Of a stretch of DNA of 13,933 bases, positions 5,813 to 13,932 are shown one piece after another; position 1 is the first letter of the stretch; the number at the start of each line of letters is the position of its first letter. The position numbers and the translations under genes were made by a program. This DNA comes from Stramenopiles sp. TOSAG23-3 (lineage: Eukaryota; Sar), in contig LT642600.1 of the NCBI GenBank assembly GCA_900128585.1, positions 1-13,933 on the forward strand, read 5' to 3'. The notes under the pieces are model-generated. The model saw nothing but the letters and a program-made list of their open reading frames with translations, had not been told where the DNA came from and ran no database searches.

Positions 5813-8800
5813 ATGATCACGGACTTGCCACCAGCGGAGACGCCAGAAACCAGTACCATCGCCTCTTCGTTCCCGGCTAGCCCTGCAAACGCAGCGTCTG
5901 CAGAGCCGACAGCGATAAACAAGACCCCGCCAGAAGTGTCAATGCAAAGCAAACAGGGCACGGCGAGTCGCCTGGGGTACGGGCGCAGCAACCGGGAGAA
6001 ATTCTCTATGGTGGACGAGGACGAGGACATGGGCGAAGAGCTGGCGCTGATGGGGGACGACGAGAACGCCGACGAGATGTTTTCCCTGTTGAACGATGAT
6101 GACGCTGCATCCTCCGGGTTGGACGACTCAAAGCCCAGCAGCCCCGCGAGGGATCCCCTGGGGTTTACAGATCTGGAAACGGACCGCGTCCTGCAATCGG
6201 TGGCCCCGACCCCCTCGAAGCCGAGCGTCGCGGAGGAATTTGTGGCCCCCGCCAAGGCGGCGCAAGATGACGCGGACATGGTGATGTCGTCGTCCTCGTC
6301 GGAGGAAGAGGAGGACGAATTGGAGATGCTTTTCAAACGAAAAGCGACGGGGGAGCTCAGCCCTACCAAGCCAGCGGCCAAGCCGTCCGGCACGCCGGAC
6401 AAGAGCACCATGGACGCCGTGCGAAATGTCTTTGGGAACGACAGCAGCAGCAGCGACGACAGCAGCAGCAGCAGCAGCGACAGCGACAGCTCCTCGTCGG
6501 AGGACGACGGCGGAGACGCGAGTGATGCTGCCGAGGATTTGCCCGAGTCAGTGACCGGCACAAAACGAAAGACCAAGTCCAGCAAAGGGGCCCACAAACG
6601 GCACAAATCGAACAGTGGGAGCGCCAGCGACCCACAAGAGATCAAAGCAAACCGGCCCAATCCTAAGCTGCCATTCAACGGCCTTGTGGACGAGAAGACC
6701 TTCCGCGAAAGGGTCCAGCGCGCAAAGGACGACCCCAAGTCCATCAGTAAGGTGGCCATGGATTCGAAGGAGAAAGCCAACCTTCCTCGCGAATCTTACC
6801 TTGTGGTGACCACGAAGCGGTGCTACCTGCCCTATTGCGACAAAGACGGCCACCTGAACACAGAGTTCATCTCCGCCATTCGAAAGGAAATGGGGAAAAT
6901 CAGCAAGCTAACCCCAGCGAAGCGTCTCGTGCACTCGTACATAAAGGAAACCGGGGCTTTGGTTGCGTTGATGCTGCACCGCGCCAACGTGCTGTTTCAG
7001 ACGCTGTGGCCTGGCACCCCCGGGGTTCAATTTGCCGGGGGGATCAAAGACGCTAGCACAACGGTGGACACGACGAAGCGGGCGGTGAGGATGGTCATCA
7101 ACGTGTGGTCGCCAGAGTTGAACGAGCAGGACGCGCGCGACCGATCGGAAGCTGCCGCCCGAAGGAACAAAGCCCTGCGAGAACACAAGCTGAATCAGCA
7201 ACGCCAAGAGGAGGAGAGCCGGAACGCCCAGAAGCAGGGTCGCGTTGTAATGACGGGCCTCCTGGAAAAGATTCGGCAACGAAAACATGCCCTGTCGTCA
7301 AGCACGTCGGCGAACGAGAAAAACTTTTTCCAGGCCAAGGCAGAGGGCGCCCGCCGCGCCCGCAAAGAAGCGGAGGCCACCCTGCCCCAGGTGCTTCTGA
7401 AGGAAAGCGAAGAGCGGGAAGATGTGGAGTTGGGGGAGGGCGAGGCCGAACCATCCGTGTCAAAGCCTGGAGCTGTCCGCCGGACAGTGTCCGCGCCATC
7501 GTTGCTTCTGAAGGAGCCACGGCTGGGGTCGTTTGGCAGCGAGTCAGGGTCCGACTCCGACGACGACATTGAGCTGGTCATGGAGACCAGGCCTGCACTG
7601 TCGCAGCCCGGGGAGTCCCCATCTACCGCAGGGTTCAAAGCCGCGGCGGACCGTGCAGCCAAAGCACGACGAGACTTAGCGATGCGCTCCAGGCGCCATC
7701 ACGGTTTTAAAATGTTCGCCGGCAGCAAGAAGGCCAAAGTCGGCAAGAAGAATTCCAAAGGGGTCACAGACGGGAAGGCGATACGGGACAATTATTTCAA
7801 AAAATTGCGCCAGGAGGCGGCGAACGAGCGCCTGACTTCCCACGCCCAGCTGCAGGGCTACGCGAGTTTTGAGCAATGGAAAGAGGCCGAGCGAAAGGAA
7901 GCAGCCAAGCGAGGACAAGACGAAGCGCAACAGGCTTTGGTCGCGGAAATCGAGAGAAAAGTAATGGAAAATCAGAGGCGAAAGCACGGTGTCGTGGAGA
8001 GTGCCGGGGTGGGGTTTATAGCGGCCGAAAGTTTTTCTGAGCCGAAGCCAGGCTACGTTTTCAAGAGGGACACGCTAGGATTAGGGTACTATGCCGACGG
8101 CGTGGACGTCTCGGCACTGGCACCACCGACGAAAAAAGAGAGCGCCGAGGCCGATATGAAGGGTGAGGAAGCAGTCCCCGCCGAAAGTGCCGAAAAAGCT
8201 TCCGACAGTGGCGAAAGCAAATCCTTGAAAGACGAAGGCCCGACGGATAAACCCGCGCCGACGGCGGCCCGACTCAGTCCTGCTTCGAGGATGGCCAAAC
8301 GAGTTGCCGAGAAGCCGAAAAAGGTCGGTGCATTGGACCAGCTGTTTTCGAAGCCGAGGAGGGAAGAATCTAGTGTACAAGACAATGTGGCCTATGAAAA
8401 GGTGGGCACAGACGAAGAAGCTGGCCGCTCCGACGACGACGAAACGGTGGAAGCGACGCAAGTCGTTCTGGACGACGACGCCGAAGCCTCTTCCGCTGAG
8501 GAAGAGAACGCGACGGAAGCGAAATCCGATGCGCCGAAAGTAGATCGAGCTGCCGCATACCGTGCCGCCTTGGCCAAAGAAGCAGAGAGCTTGAAAGCTA
8601 ATAGAAGGGCGGGGTCTATGGTAGAAGAAGAAGCCGAAGAGTCCGACGACGAAGAAAGGATGACCCACGGGGTCGGAGAATACGGCGTTGACGACATGAA
8701 GCGGCGAGAAGAGCAAGACAGGATGGACGAAAGGATGGATCGCGTCACCCAGAAGGATGTTATGGAGGCCGATTTAGAAGGGATTGTCGATGCCCCGTCG

Positions 8801-9904
8801 GACGACGAAGGAGACGAAGATGCCGACGAGGCAGGATTTCACGCCGACAAGCTGCGAGAGCAAGACGAGGAAGAAGTGGCTGCTGTTGTGAAGAACATCC
8901 AAGAAGGCTGGAAAGGACGGCGCCGGGGCCGTCGCCATGGCCGTTTGGGCACAGAGGATTTGGTGGAAGGCAACAAACGCCAAAAGGGTCGTTTGGGCCT
9001 CGACCAGAGCGATGACGAAGAAGTGGAAGACGAAGAAGCCGCCCTCCTGTCTAAGATTGAACGGGAACGACTGCGTCACGGCGATGATGATTACATTTCT
9101 GATTTTGACAGCGACCCTGAGGAGGACGAAAATGTCGAGGAGGCCGAAAAGAACGTCACGGACCCAGAGAAGATGCCGCACGATTTCGACGCAGGGGACC
9201 AGAAAGCCACCATCGCGTTGATGCGCTCAAGGGCAAAAAAAACCAGGGCCCTCATGAAATTGGAGGCTAGGAATAGCGCTTCGCCCCTGAACATTCCGAG
9301 GGCCCGCTCCCCCCGCGAGAGTTCCATTTTAGGGGACGAGACGAGCAATCAGATTTTGGCCATGATGCAACGGACCAACGTCAGAACTCCCATCATGCGC
9401 CAGGACAGCTTTGACGCCCCGAACGTGATGTCAAAACCCCAGCCTGTGCTGCGGCGAAGCTCTTCGTTGCCGGCCGATCCTGCTGCATTTTCTGGGAACA
9501 ATGCCACCAGCGCACCAACCCCCGCAGACAGCAACAGCATGGGCCCAGGACTGTTTCGAAGAAAGTCCATGTCCTTGACAGCGTCCAGGGGATCGTTCTT
9601 GTCCACCGGGAACTCGTCTTCTGCGTTGAACATGAATTCCACGAATTCCAACATTGCGCCCCCGACCACGTTTGGCGGCATCGGGGCAGGTGGGGCTGCG
9701 GCGACTAGCGCAATTACTCGGAAGTTCGTGTTTCGTAGCAAAGAGATGGATGCTTCCAGTCGCTCTGCATGGGGGACCAATAGCCGCAGCGGCGTAACCT
9801 CGCGCCCCGGGTCTGCCAAGCCGATGGAGCGCGGGAGTAAGAAGAATGCAGAAGCGGGCCAGCTGTGGAGCAAACTGTGCCAAAACAGGTTTACCGACGA
9901 GTAA
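5813..9904 (+). CDS. Claspin/Mrc1-like replication checkpoint mediator, 1363 aa
   Basis: Claspin/Mrc1 travels with the replication fork and relays ATR signals to the effector kinase. The assignment rests on residues about 936-1045: MVEEEAEESDDEE, then GVGEYGVDD, LREQDEEEVAAVVKNIQEG and an RRRGRR basic run. This order matches the MRC1-like domain (EDEAEESDDE ... L...REQDEKEV..L..DI..G..RRKRG). The remainder is mostly acidic and disordered: residues 65-100 are acidic, 158-175 and 208-245 are Ser/Asp/Glu runs suited to CK2, and 251-266 is a basic, nuclear-localisation-like patch. Residues about 290-433 form a compact, unrecognised domain containing RCYLPYC. ITRKFVFRSKEMDA (1301-1314) near the C-terminus looks conserved. 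Only three SQ/TQ sites are seen (S597, T882, T979). The start is the first ATG after an in-frame TGA 24 bases upstream; the stop is TAA. Other very acidic nuclear proteins are the main alternative. Confidence 0.8.
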   Translation: MITDLPPAETPETSTIASSFPASPANAASAEPTAINKTPPEVSMQSKQGTASRLGYGRSNREKFSMVDEDEDMGEELALMGDDENADEMFSLLNDDDAASSGLDDSKPSSPARDPLGFTDLETDRVLQSVAPTPSKPSVAEEFVAPAKAAQDDADMVMSSSSSEEEEDELEMLFKRKATGELSPTKPAAKPSGTPDKSTMDAVRNVFGNDSSSSDDSSSSSSDSDSSSSEDDGGDASDAAEDLPESVTGTKRKTKSSKGAHKRHKSNSGSASDPQEIKANRPNPKLPFNGLVDEKTFRERVQRAKDDPKSISKVAMDSKEKANLPRESYLVVTTKRCYLPYCDKDGHLNTEFISAIRKEMGKISKLTPAKRLVHSYIKETGALVALMLHRANVLFQTLWPGTPGVQFAGGIKDASTTVDTTKRAVRMVINVWSPELNEQDARDRSEAAARRNKALREHKLNQQRQEEESRNAQKQGRVVMTGLLEKIRQRKHALSSSTSANEKNFFQAKAEGARRARKEAEATLPQVLLKESEEREDVELGEGEAEPSVSKPGAVRRTVSAPSLLLKEPRLGSFGSESGSDSDDDIELVMETRPALSQPGESPSTAGFKAAADRAAKARRDLAMRSRRHHGFKMFAGSKKAKVGKKNSKGVTDGKAIRDNYFKKLRQEAANERLTSHAQLQGYASFEQWKEAERKEAAKRGQDEAQQALVAEIERKVMENQRRKHGVVESAGVGFIAAESFSEPKPGYVFKRDTLGLGYYADGVDVSALAPPTKKESAEADMKGEEAVPAESAEKASDSGESKSLKDEGPTDKPAPTAARLSPASRMAKRVAEKPKKVGALDQLFSKPRREESSVQDNVAYEKVGTDEEAGRSDDDETVEATQVVLDDDAEASSAEEENATEAKSDAPKVDRAAAYRAALAKEAESLKANRRAGSMVEEEAEESDDEERMTHGVGEYGVDDMKRREEQDRMDERMDRVTQKDVMEADLEGIVDAPSDDEGDEDADEAGFHADKLREQDEEEVAAVVKNIQEGWKGRRRGRRHGRLGTEDLVEGNKRQKGRLGLDQSDDEEVEDEEAALLSKIERERLRHGDDDYISDFDSDPEEDENVEEAEKNVTDPEKMPHDFDAGDQKATIALMRSRAKKTRALMKLEARNSASPLNIPRARSPRESSILGDETSNQILAMMQRTNVRTPIMRQDSFDAPNVMSKPQPVLRRSSSLPADPAAFSGNNATSAPTPADSNSMGPGLFRRKSMSLTASRGSFLSTGNSSSALNMNSTNSNIAPPTTFGGIGAGGAAATSAITRKFVFRSKEMDASSRSAWGTNSRSGVTSRPGSAKPMERGSKKNAEAGQLWSKLCQNRFTDE
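6442..6491 (+). repeat. Coding AGC (CAG) trinucleotide repeat, polyserine
   Basis: Inside the claspin-like gene, runs of AGC broken by GAC encode the serine/aspartate stretch at residues about 211-229. A run of six AGC codons is the longest uninterrupted part. The rest of the acidic stretch uses TCC/TCG, so slippage rather than selection on protein alone probably built the AGC part. Confidence 0.8.
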
Positions 9905-10098
9905 ATTCACTCATGGCGTAAATGCATTGTAAAATTTCGTAAGGATTCTTAGCGATTTTTAGTACAAATAATATTTTAAACAGTAATATTACATAAGGTA
10001 CGTTGATTTAAAATGAGAGTCTTACAACATACCATATAATCATGTTTTTACATAAGGTACGTCTCCTCTGTAGCAGGCAGCGCCTCCACCTCATTGGC
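9905..10098. other. Short convergent 3' spacer between claspin-like and Rpp21-like genes
   Basis: These 194 bases must hold the 3' ends of two convergent transcripts. A TGTAA stands near 9928, which resembles the green-algal polyadenylation signal but proves nothing alone. A 15-base exact direct repeat lies here (listed separately). Confidence 0.5.
9989..10062 (+). repeat. 15-base direct repeat TTACATAAGGTACGT, twice, 59 bases apart
   Basis: Exact copies lie at 9989-10003 and 10048-10062, in the 3' flank of the claspin-like gene on its sense strand. Both carry the AAGGTACGT core also seen after the coiled-coil gene. Possible 3'-end, RNA-binding or splice-donor-like elements; function unknown. 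Confidence 0.6.
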
Positions 10099-10563
10099 TC
10101 ATCGCCTTCGTTTCTTCCCAGGCTTGTCACTCGATGGCTCACGCTTTTGGCGCGCGGTGCTCTCCTTCCTCTGGTGGTGACCACACGATTTGCACGTGTA
10201 CACTACTCCCTTTTCTGCACATTTTCGTTTCCGTCGTTTTTTTCTGGAATTCGATATCACCCGAACAGTGCAATTGTCACCCGGAAGAAAAAGAATGGCA
10301 CACCGTTTGCAAAACAACACGTGGTCCTCGTGGACGCTTCCCCCCGTGGGTTCTATTCTACTAAGAGCACTTTGTGACAGTACCGACGGCGTGTCTTCTT
10401 CACCACCGCCGGCACAGTGTCTAACTCCTTCTACCAAACCAACACGCCACAAATAGTTGACGTTCTCACGCTGTGCTGAATGGGATTTGCTCACTTTGCT
10501 ATCACATTCTACCAAACAACACTGTTGGATATTCCCTAGGTCAATTGTCCCCCGGCGCTTCAT
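10099..10563 (-). CDS. Rpp21/Rpr2/Snm1-like RNase P/MRP protein subunit, 154 aa
   Basis: Proteins of this family bind the RNase P or MRP RNA and help mature tRNA or rRNA precursors in the nucleus. The family pattern is visible: a helix around RENVNYLWRVGLVEGVRHC (residues 32-50), matching the NYLYQA-type start of the domain; then FCKRCAILFLPGDNCTVRV (84-101), matching C-x-x-C followed by L-x-PG-xx-xTVRI; a basic run RKKRRKRK; and YTCKSCGHHQR (122-132). The four zinc ligands are C85, C88, C124 and C127. The tail is basic (SDKPGKKRRR). The open frame extends 20 codons further upstream to a GTG, but the first ATG is at 10563-10561, so I start there; an upstream exon cannot be excluded. The stop is TGA. 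Overall divergence is high, and RNase P and MRP roles cannot be separated. Confidence 0.75.
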   Translation of the reverse strand: MKRRGTIDLGNIQQCCLVECDSKVSKSHSAQRENVNYLWRVGLVEGVRHCAGGGEEDTPSVLSQSALSRIEPTGGSVHEDHVLFCKRCAILFLPGDNCTVRVISNSRKKRRKRKCAEKGVVYTCKSCGHHQRKESTARQKREPSSDKPGKKRRR

Positions 10564-11152
10564 GTATACACACACCCGTTCCAGAAACGTAAGTCTCCCC
10601 CAAATAGAATCCTCCCCCAACACCCCCTAAACTACTAAGGTTAGAAAGACTTCAACAATTGTCCTGGGAGAACAATACTTATTCTATTGTTCGGCAAAGG
10701 CATGATATAAATTCTTCTAGTCCTTCGGTTATATTACAGACGATATGTACGGGGGATAATTGATTGCTTCCTCCTCCGAAACAAGAAGAAGAAAGAAGGA
10801 AGTGATAATGATGATGATGAGATCGATCTGCTGCTGTGAGAGAGGAAGCAAGAAGAGAGGAGGTAGGAGGAGCAAAAAAGAGAGAGGTATTATAAAATAC
10901 GATGATGAATATTATTATTATTATTATTATATATATTTATATTAAAATACCAAGTATAATAATATGATGGGATAATAATATAATTAATATTCCATCATTA
11001 TATTATTAAAAAAATAATATTCTACTTACTACCAAAATACTCTCTAGAGTCTACCGGTACTCGGTTTTATTATTTTAATATTAAGAACAAATTATATATC
11101 TTCATCATGCATAATCTCTTTCTTCCCATATATGTACACAACTAATTCTTGC
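10564..11152. other. Spacer between Rpp21-like and PIP kinase genes, no supported gene
   Basis: This is the 5' flank of the Rpp21-like gene and the 3' flank of the kinase gene. It contains an 8-base perfect hairpin (GAACAATA 10670-10677, TATTGTTC 10685-10692), a GA-rich stretch with GATGATGATGA near 10770-10890, an ATT repeat near 10908-10935 and a larger hairpin (10957-11008). The plus-strand open frame at 10760-10945 is a simple-repeat product. Confidence 0.55.
10957..11008. repeat. Imperfect palindrome, about 52 bases
   Basis: Left arm TAATAATATGATGG (10957-10970) pairs with right arm CCATCATTATATTATTA (10992-11008), with a 3-base bulge. The centre is AT-only. It lies about 145 bases beyond the kinase gene stop, within its likely 3' flank. 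It could be a foldback element or an RNA hairpin. Confidence 0.55.
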
Positions 11153-13144
11153 TTACTCCGATAGTTGCGGATCAGTGGTATCCGAGAAGAATTTAATGAA
11201 CCGTTTCGCGTATTCCAACGGCGGAACGCTGGATATTTTCCCCTTCCCCTGACCCGCGATATACGTTTTAAATATATTCTCCCCCCGTTTGATCAAGTTG
11301 TACTGTTGCAGGATATCAATGATGCCAAAGTAATAGATTTCATTGTTGTTCTCCCCAGAGGGGGTCTTTCCTTGGTAGCCGCCAGACTCCTGGTTAAAAA
11401 TGGGCAATCGCTGGTGGCACTCTGGTTCCCGAATGATTTCAGACTCCTCCAGCTCGTCCGCGGTCAAGTTGTACGATTCCTCCAAGCCGTCAGACATCAT
11501 GCTCTCGTCGCCGCTCGAAGCTTTTCCGTCGCTCATTTCACCGCCGCTGGTGTTCCCACTGGTGGAGCTTCCGCGGCTGCTTTTTCTAGGGGGTTTCTTG
11601 CCTACACCATAGCCTGGAATCTTCTCTGGGACGCGCCCGTGGATGCCCACCAGCAGGCTGTAGTCCATGATACCCATCTTAGACAGGAACAGGGAATCGA
11701 CGCGGATCTGATCGATGAACTTTTTCCGCCGCTCCGGGGTCCCTAATTTGATCCTTTGCGCCAAGTTTTCGATGGGGCCACTCAGCGAGTCGTCGAAACC
11801 CAGGAAGTTAAGGTCTTTTCGCACCGACCCTGGCTTTTTCTTGATTTTTTCGTGCGACGTGTACCGCCCTTTGTACGTTGCGCCCTTTATGTCGTATTTG
11901 ACGTGGATGTCTTTCGGTGTGTTGAAAATGTTGTTCATGACGACAAAATGCAGACGGCGCCTGATGTGCGGCATTTTAACACGGTGAAGGCCGTAGTAAC
12001 GGTTCAAAAGGCTATCGGGGTATTGGCCCATGTGCTCGACAAAGTATGGGAGGATCCTCCGCAAAAATTTACACTCCTGGTCGGTCAACGTTTTGATCAT
12101 GTATTTCATATCGTTGGAGAAAAAGAAGTACTGCCCGCTCTTCGAATTCGATAAAAATTTAATAAACCCCAAGTTCCCACAAATGCTCAGCAAGTACTCT
12201 GCCGGGTCCACTTTCCAAAGGTTGCGCAAGTGCCGGAAGCACAGCGGCGCGTAGTCTTTGAACTTAAAGCTCACCCCTTTCTTCACCGCGGTCCCAGCGG
12301 ACATGCTCGGGGAGAGGGGGAATATGTACTTCTCTACTGCCATGAAGTCTTTCATCGTAAGGCGGCGGGAGAGGCTGTTCAAGTTGATCACCCGGCTGGA
12401 GTGGGAGCTTAGGGCGGAAATGCCGTCCGCCCCGACGGAGTCGCTGTCCACGCTAGTCGTAGAGTCCTTCCTCGCCGCCGCCGTCGGCGGGTAGGCTTCG
12501 CTAAACTGACGGCCGACGCTCACCTGCACCCCGATCATCATCCCGTACGTGAGTGCGTACATTTCATCCTCCTTTCCTATGACATCTTTGGTCCGCACCT
12601 CTTTCCCTTTCTTCTCCCGGCGGTCTCTGCGCAACGCTTTCTTTTTCTGGCTCTTCAACTCTTCCTTCTCCGTCTTCAGCCGCGCTTTGTATTTTCGCGT
12701 TATCAAGCGGCGGCGGCGCCTCCCTTTGTCCTTCTCAAACCCGGCATCGATCGTCAAGTTCACAGCTTTCGCGAAGGGGGTATCTACCTCTGGCATGTAA
12801 TGCCCGGGCTCCGTCGCCACCATCGTGTTTGGGCTTTTCATCATCGGCTGCAGCGAGCCCCGGCGGAGCTTTACGAGGTTCTTGATATCGCGCTTCGAGG
12901 GGGTGGGGGAAACGGGGGCGGGGGAAATCTCCCCAAAACCGTCGAAATTCGACGTGCTTGGCGGCATAGACTGTCTTCTACTAGAACGAGGGCTGGGACC
13001 CGAACTCTCCAGCAGCATCGCAAACTTCTCCGCGTTACCAAGGGGAGACTGCCGCCCCGACGGGGAACTGCCCTGGCCACCGCCCGTACCGGACGCGCCC
13101 GGAACCGGAACCTTCGGGGCATCGTCCTCTATTGCGGACGCCAT
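11153..13144 (-). CDS. Phosphatidylinositol-4-phosphate 5-kinase, type-I-like, 663 aa
   Basis: Makes PI(4,5)P2 from PI4P at membranes, feeding signalling, endocytosis and actin control. Visible marks: SGQYFFFS (336-343) as the glycine-loop equivalent; K351 in MKYMIKT as the ATP lysine; DIKGA (418-422); MGIMDYSLLVGIH (490-502) with catalytic D494; and IIDILQQY with metal-binding D610. The activation loop reads LIKRGENIFK; E622 aligns with the Glu of type I enzymes (KKLEHxWK), whereas type II enzymes have Ala, so PI4P is the likely substrate. About 100 serine-rich residues are inserted between the catalytic and activation loops. Residues 1-190 are disordered, with two RRxS sites (S59, S97) and a basic run (140-181); LTYGMMIGVQVSVG (198-211) precedes the core. 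The open frame extends 15 codons upstream to a TTG only; the first ATG, in GGTATGGCG, is at 13144-13142. The stop is TAA. Confidence 0.93.
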   Translation of the reverse strand: MASAIEDDAPKVPVPGASGTGGGQGSSPSGRQSPLGNAEKFAMLLESSGPSPRSSRRQSMPPSTSNFDGFGEISPAPVSPTPSKRDIKNLVKLRRGSLQPMMKSPNTMVATEPGHYMPEVDTPFAKAVNLTIDAGFEKDKGRRRRRLITRKYKARLKTEKEELKSQKKKALRRDRREKKGKEVRTKDVIGKEDEMYALTYGMMIGVQVSVGRQFSEAYPPTAAARKDSTTSVDSDSVGADGISALSSHSSRVINLNSLSRRLTMKDFMAVEKYIFPLSPSMSAGTAVKKGVSFKFKDYAPLCFRHLRNLWKVDPAEYLLSICGNLGFIKFLSNSKSGQYFFFSNDMKYMIKTLTDQECKFLRRILPYFVEHMGQYPDSLLNRYYGLHRVKMPHIRRRLHFVVMNNIFNTPKDIHVKYDIKGATYKGRYTSHEKIKKKPGSVRKDLNFLGFDDSLSGPIENLAQRIKLGTPERRKKFIDQIRVDSLFLSKMGIMDYSLLVGIHGRVPEKIPGYGVGKKPPRKSSRGSSTSGNTSGGEMSDGKASSGDESMMSDGLEESYNLTADELEESEIIREPECHQRLPIFNQESGGYQGKTPSGENNNEIYYFGIIDILQQYNLIKRGENIFKTYIAGQGKGKISSVPPLEYAKRFIKFFSDTTDPQLSE

Positions 13145-13669
13145 ACCCAGGAACAACTCGCACCAACTAACTGCACTTTCTTTCCTCAATCCTTTCCTGA
13201 ATCCTTTCCTTTTTCTTTGTCAAAGAACACGCCCTTTTCAACAATTTAAAAACCAAAAAAAGAGAGGGGAGAATGAAAAGGGGGGGGGAAGGAGAAGAAA
13301 CGAAGATCAAAACAAACTATCATAAAAACCAAAACAAGTTCAATTTGTTTGTTGTTAATTTTTTGTGTTGAGTGGTAGTACTACTTGGTACCAAAGGAGG
13401 TAGTATTAATAGTAGAAGAGAAGAAGAAGCGGATGACAGAATCTGATGATCTATCTATCACTTTCTCCATAGATTATAGAGATTGGCTAGGCAGGCTATT
13501 ATTTATTATTGCTTCTTTATATAGTTGTAATTCTAAATATTAATTAATACGAAGTAATCCTATAGTCCTACAGCAATAAAAAGTAGTAAACTGAAACACT
13601 TCTTAAATATCCAAATTGAGAGGAAAAGTGGACAGAAGCAAAATTGGAAAGAAAAAAATATAGAAACAG
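13145..13669. other. 5' flank of the PIP kinase gene, no supported gene
   Basis: Begins with a pyrimidine-rich stretch (on the plus strand) next to the start codon, then a purine-rich block with a run of nine G (13280-13288), then AT-rich DNA. Two adjacent 10-base palindromes lie at 13375-13394 (listed separately). No open frame of interest on either strand. Confidence 0.5.
13375..13394. promoter_or_regulatory. Two abutting 10-base palindromes with GTAC cores
   Basis: GTAGTACTAC (13375-13384) is followed directly by TTGGTACCAA (13385-13394); each is a perfect palindrome centred on GTAC. They lie about 230-250 bases upstream of the kinase start, where a dimeric transcription factor could bind. 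GTAC is the core bound by SBP-domain regulators in green algae and plants, but the organism is not known to be one. Function is inference. Confidence 0.3.
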
Positions 13670-13762
13670 CAAGAAGAAGAAAAAACAATCGAACGAAAGA
13701 ACGAAAGAAAGAAGAAAAAACAAACGAACGAAAGAACGAAAGAAAGAAAGACAGAAAAAGGA

Positions 13763-13810
<48 letters not shown>

Positions 13811-13860
13811 ACGAAAGAAAGAAAGAAAAAGGAAAGAAAGAAAGAAAGAAAGAAAAAGGA

Positions 13861-13932
<72 letters not shown>

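Noticed and set aside
5776-6780. 334-codon open frame on the minus strand, over the start of the claspin-like gene
   Set aside because: It is the antisense of the acidic/serine-coding region; its serine and leucine runs mirror the GAC/TCG/GAG codons of the real gene, and it has no domain.
8081-8716. Minus-strand open frame of 211 codons
   Set aside because: Antisense shadow of the GC-rich acidic region of the claspin-like gene; phenylalanine and arginine runs mirror GAA and GAC codons.
10760-10945. 61-codon frame ending in a polytyrosine run
   Set aside because: Coded by GAT, TGC and TAT/ATT repeats in the spacer, with no domain.
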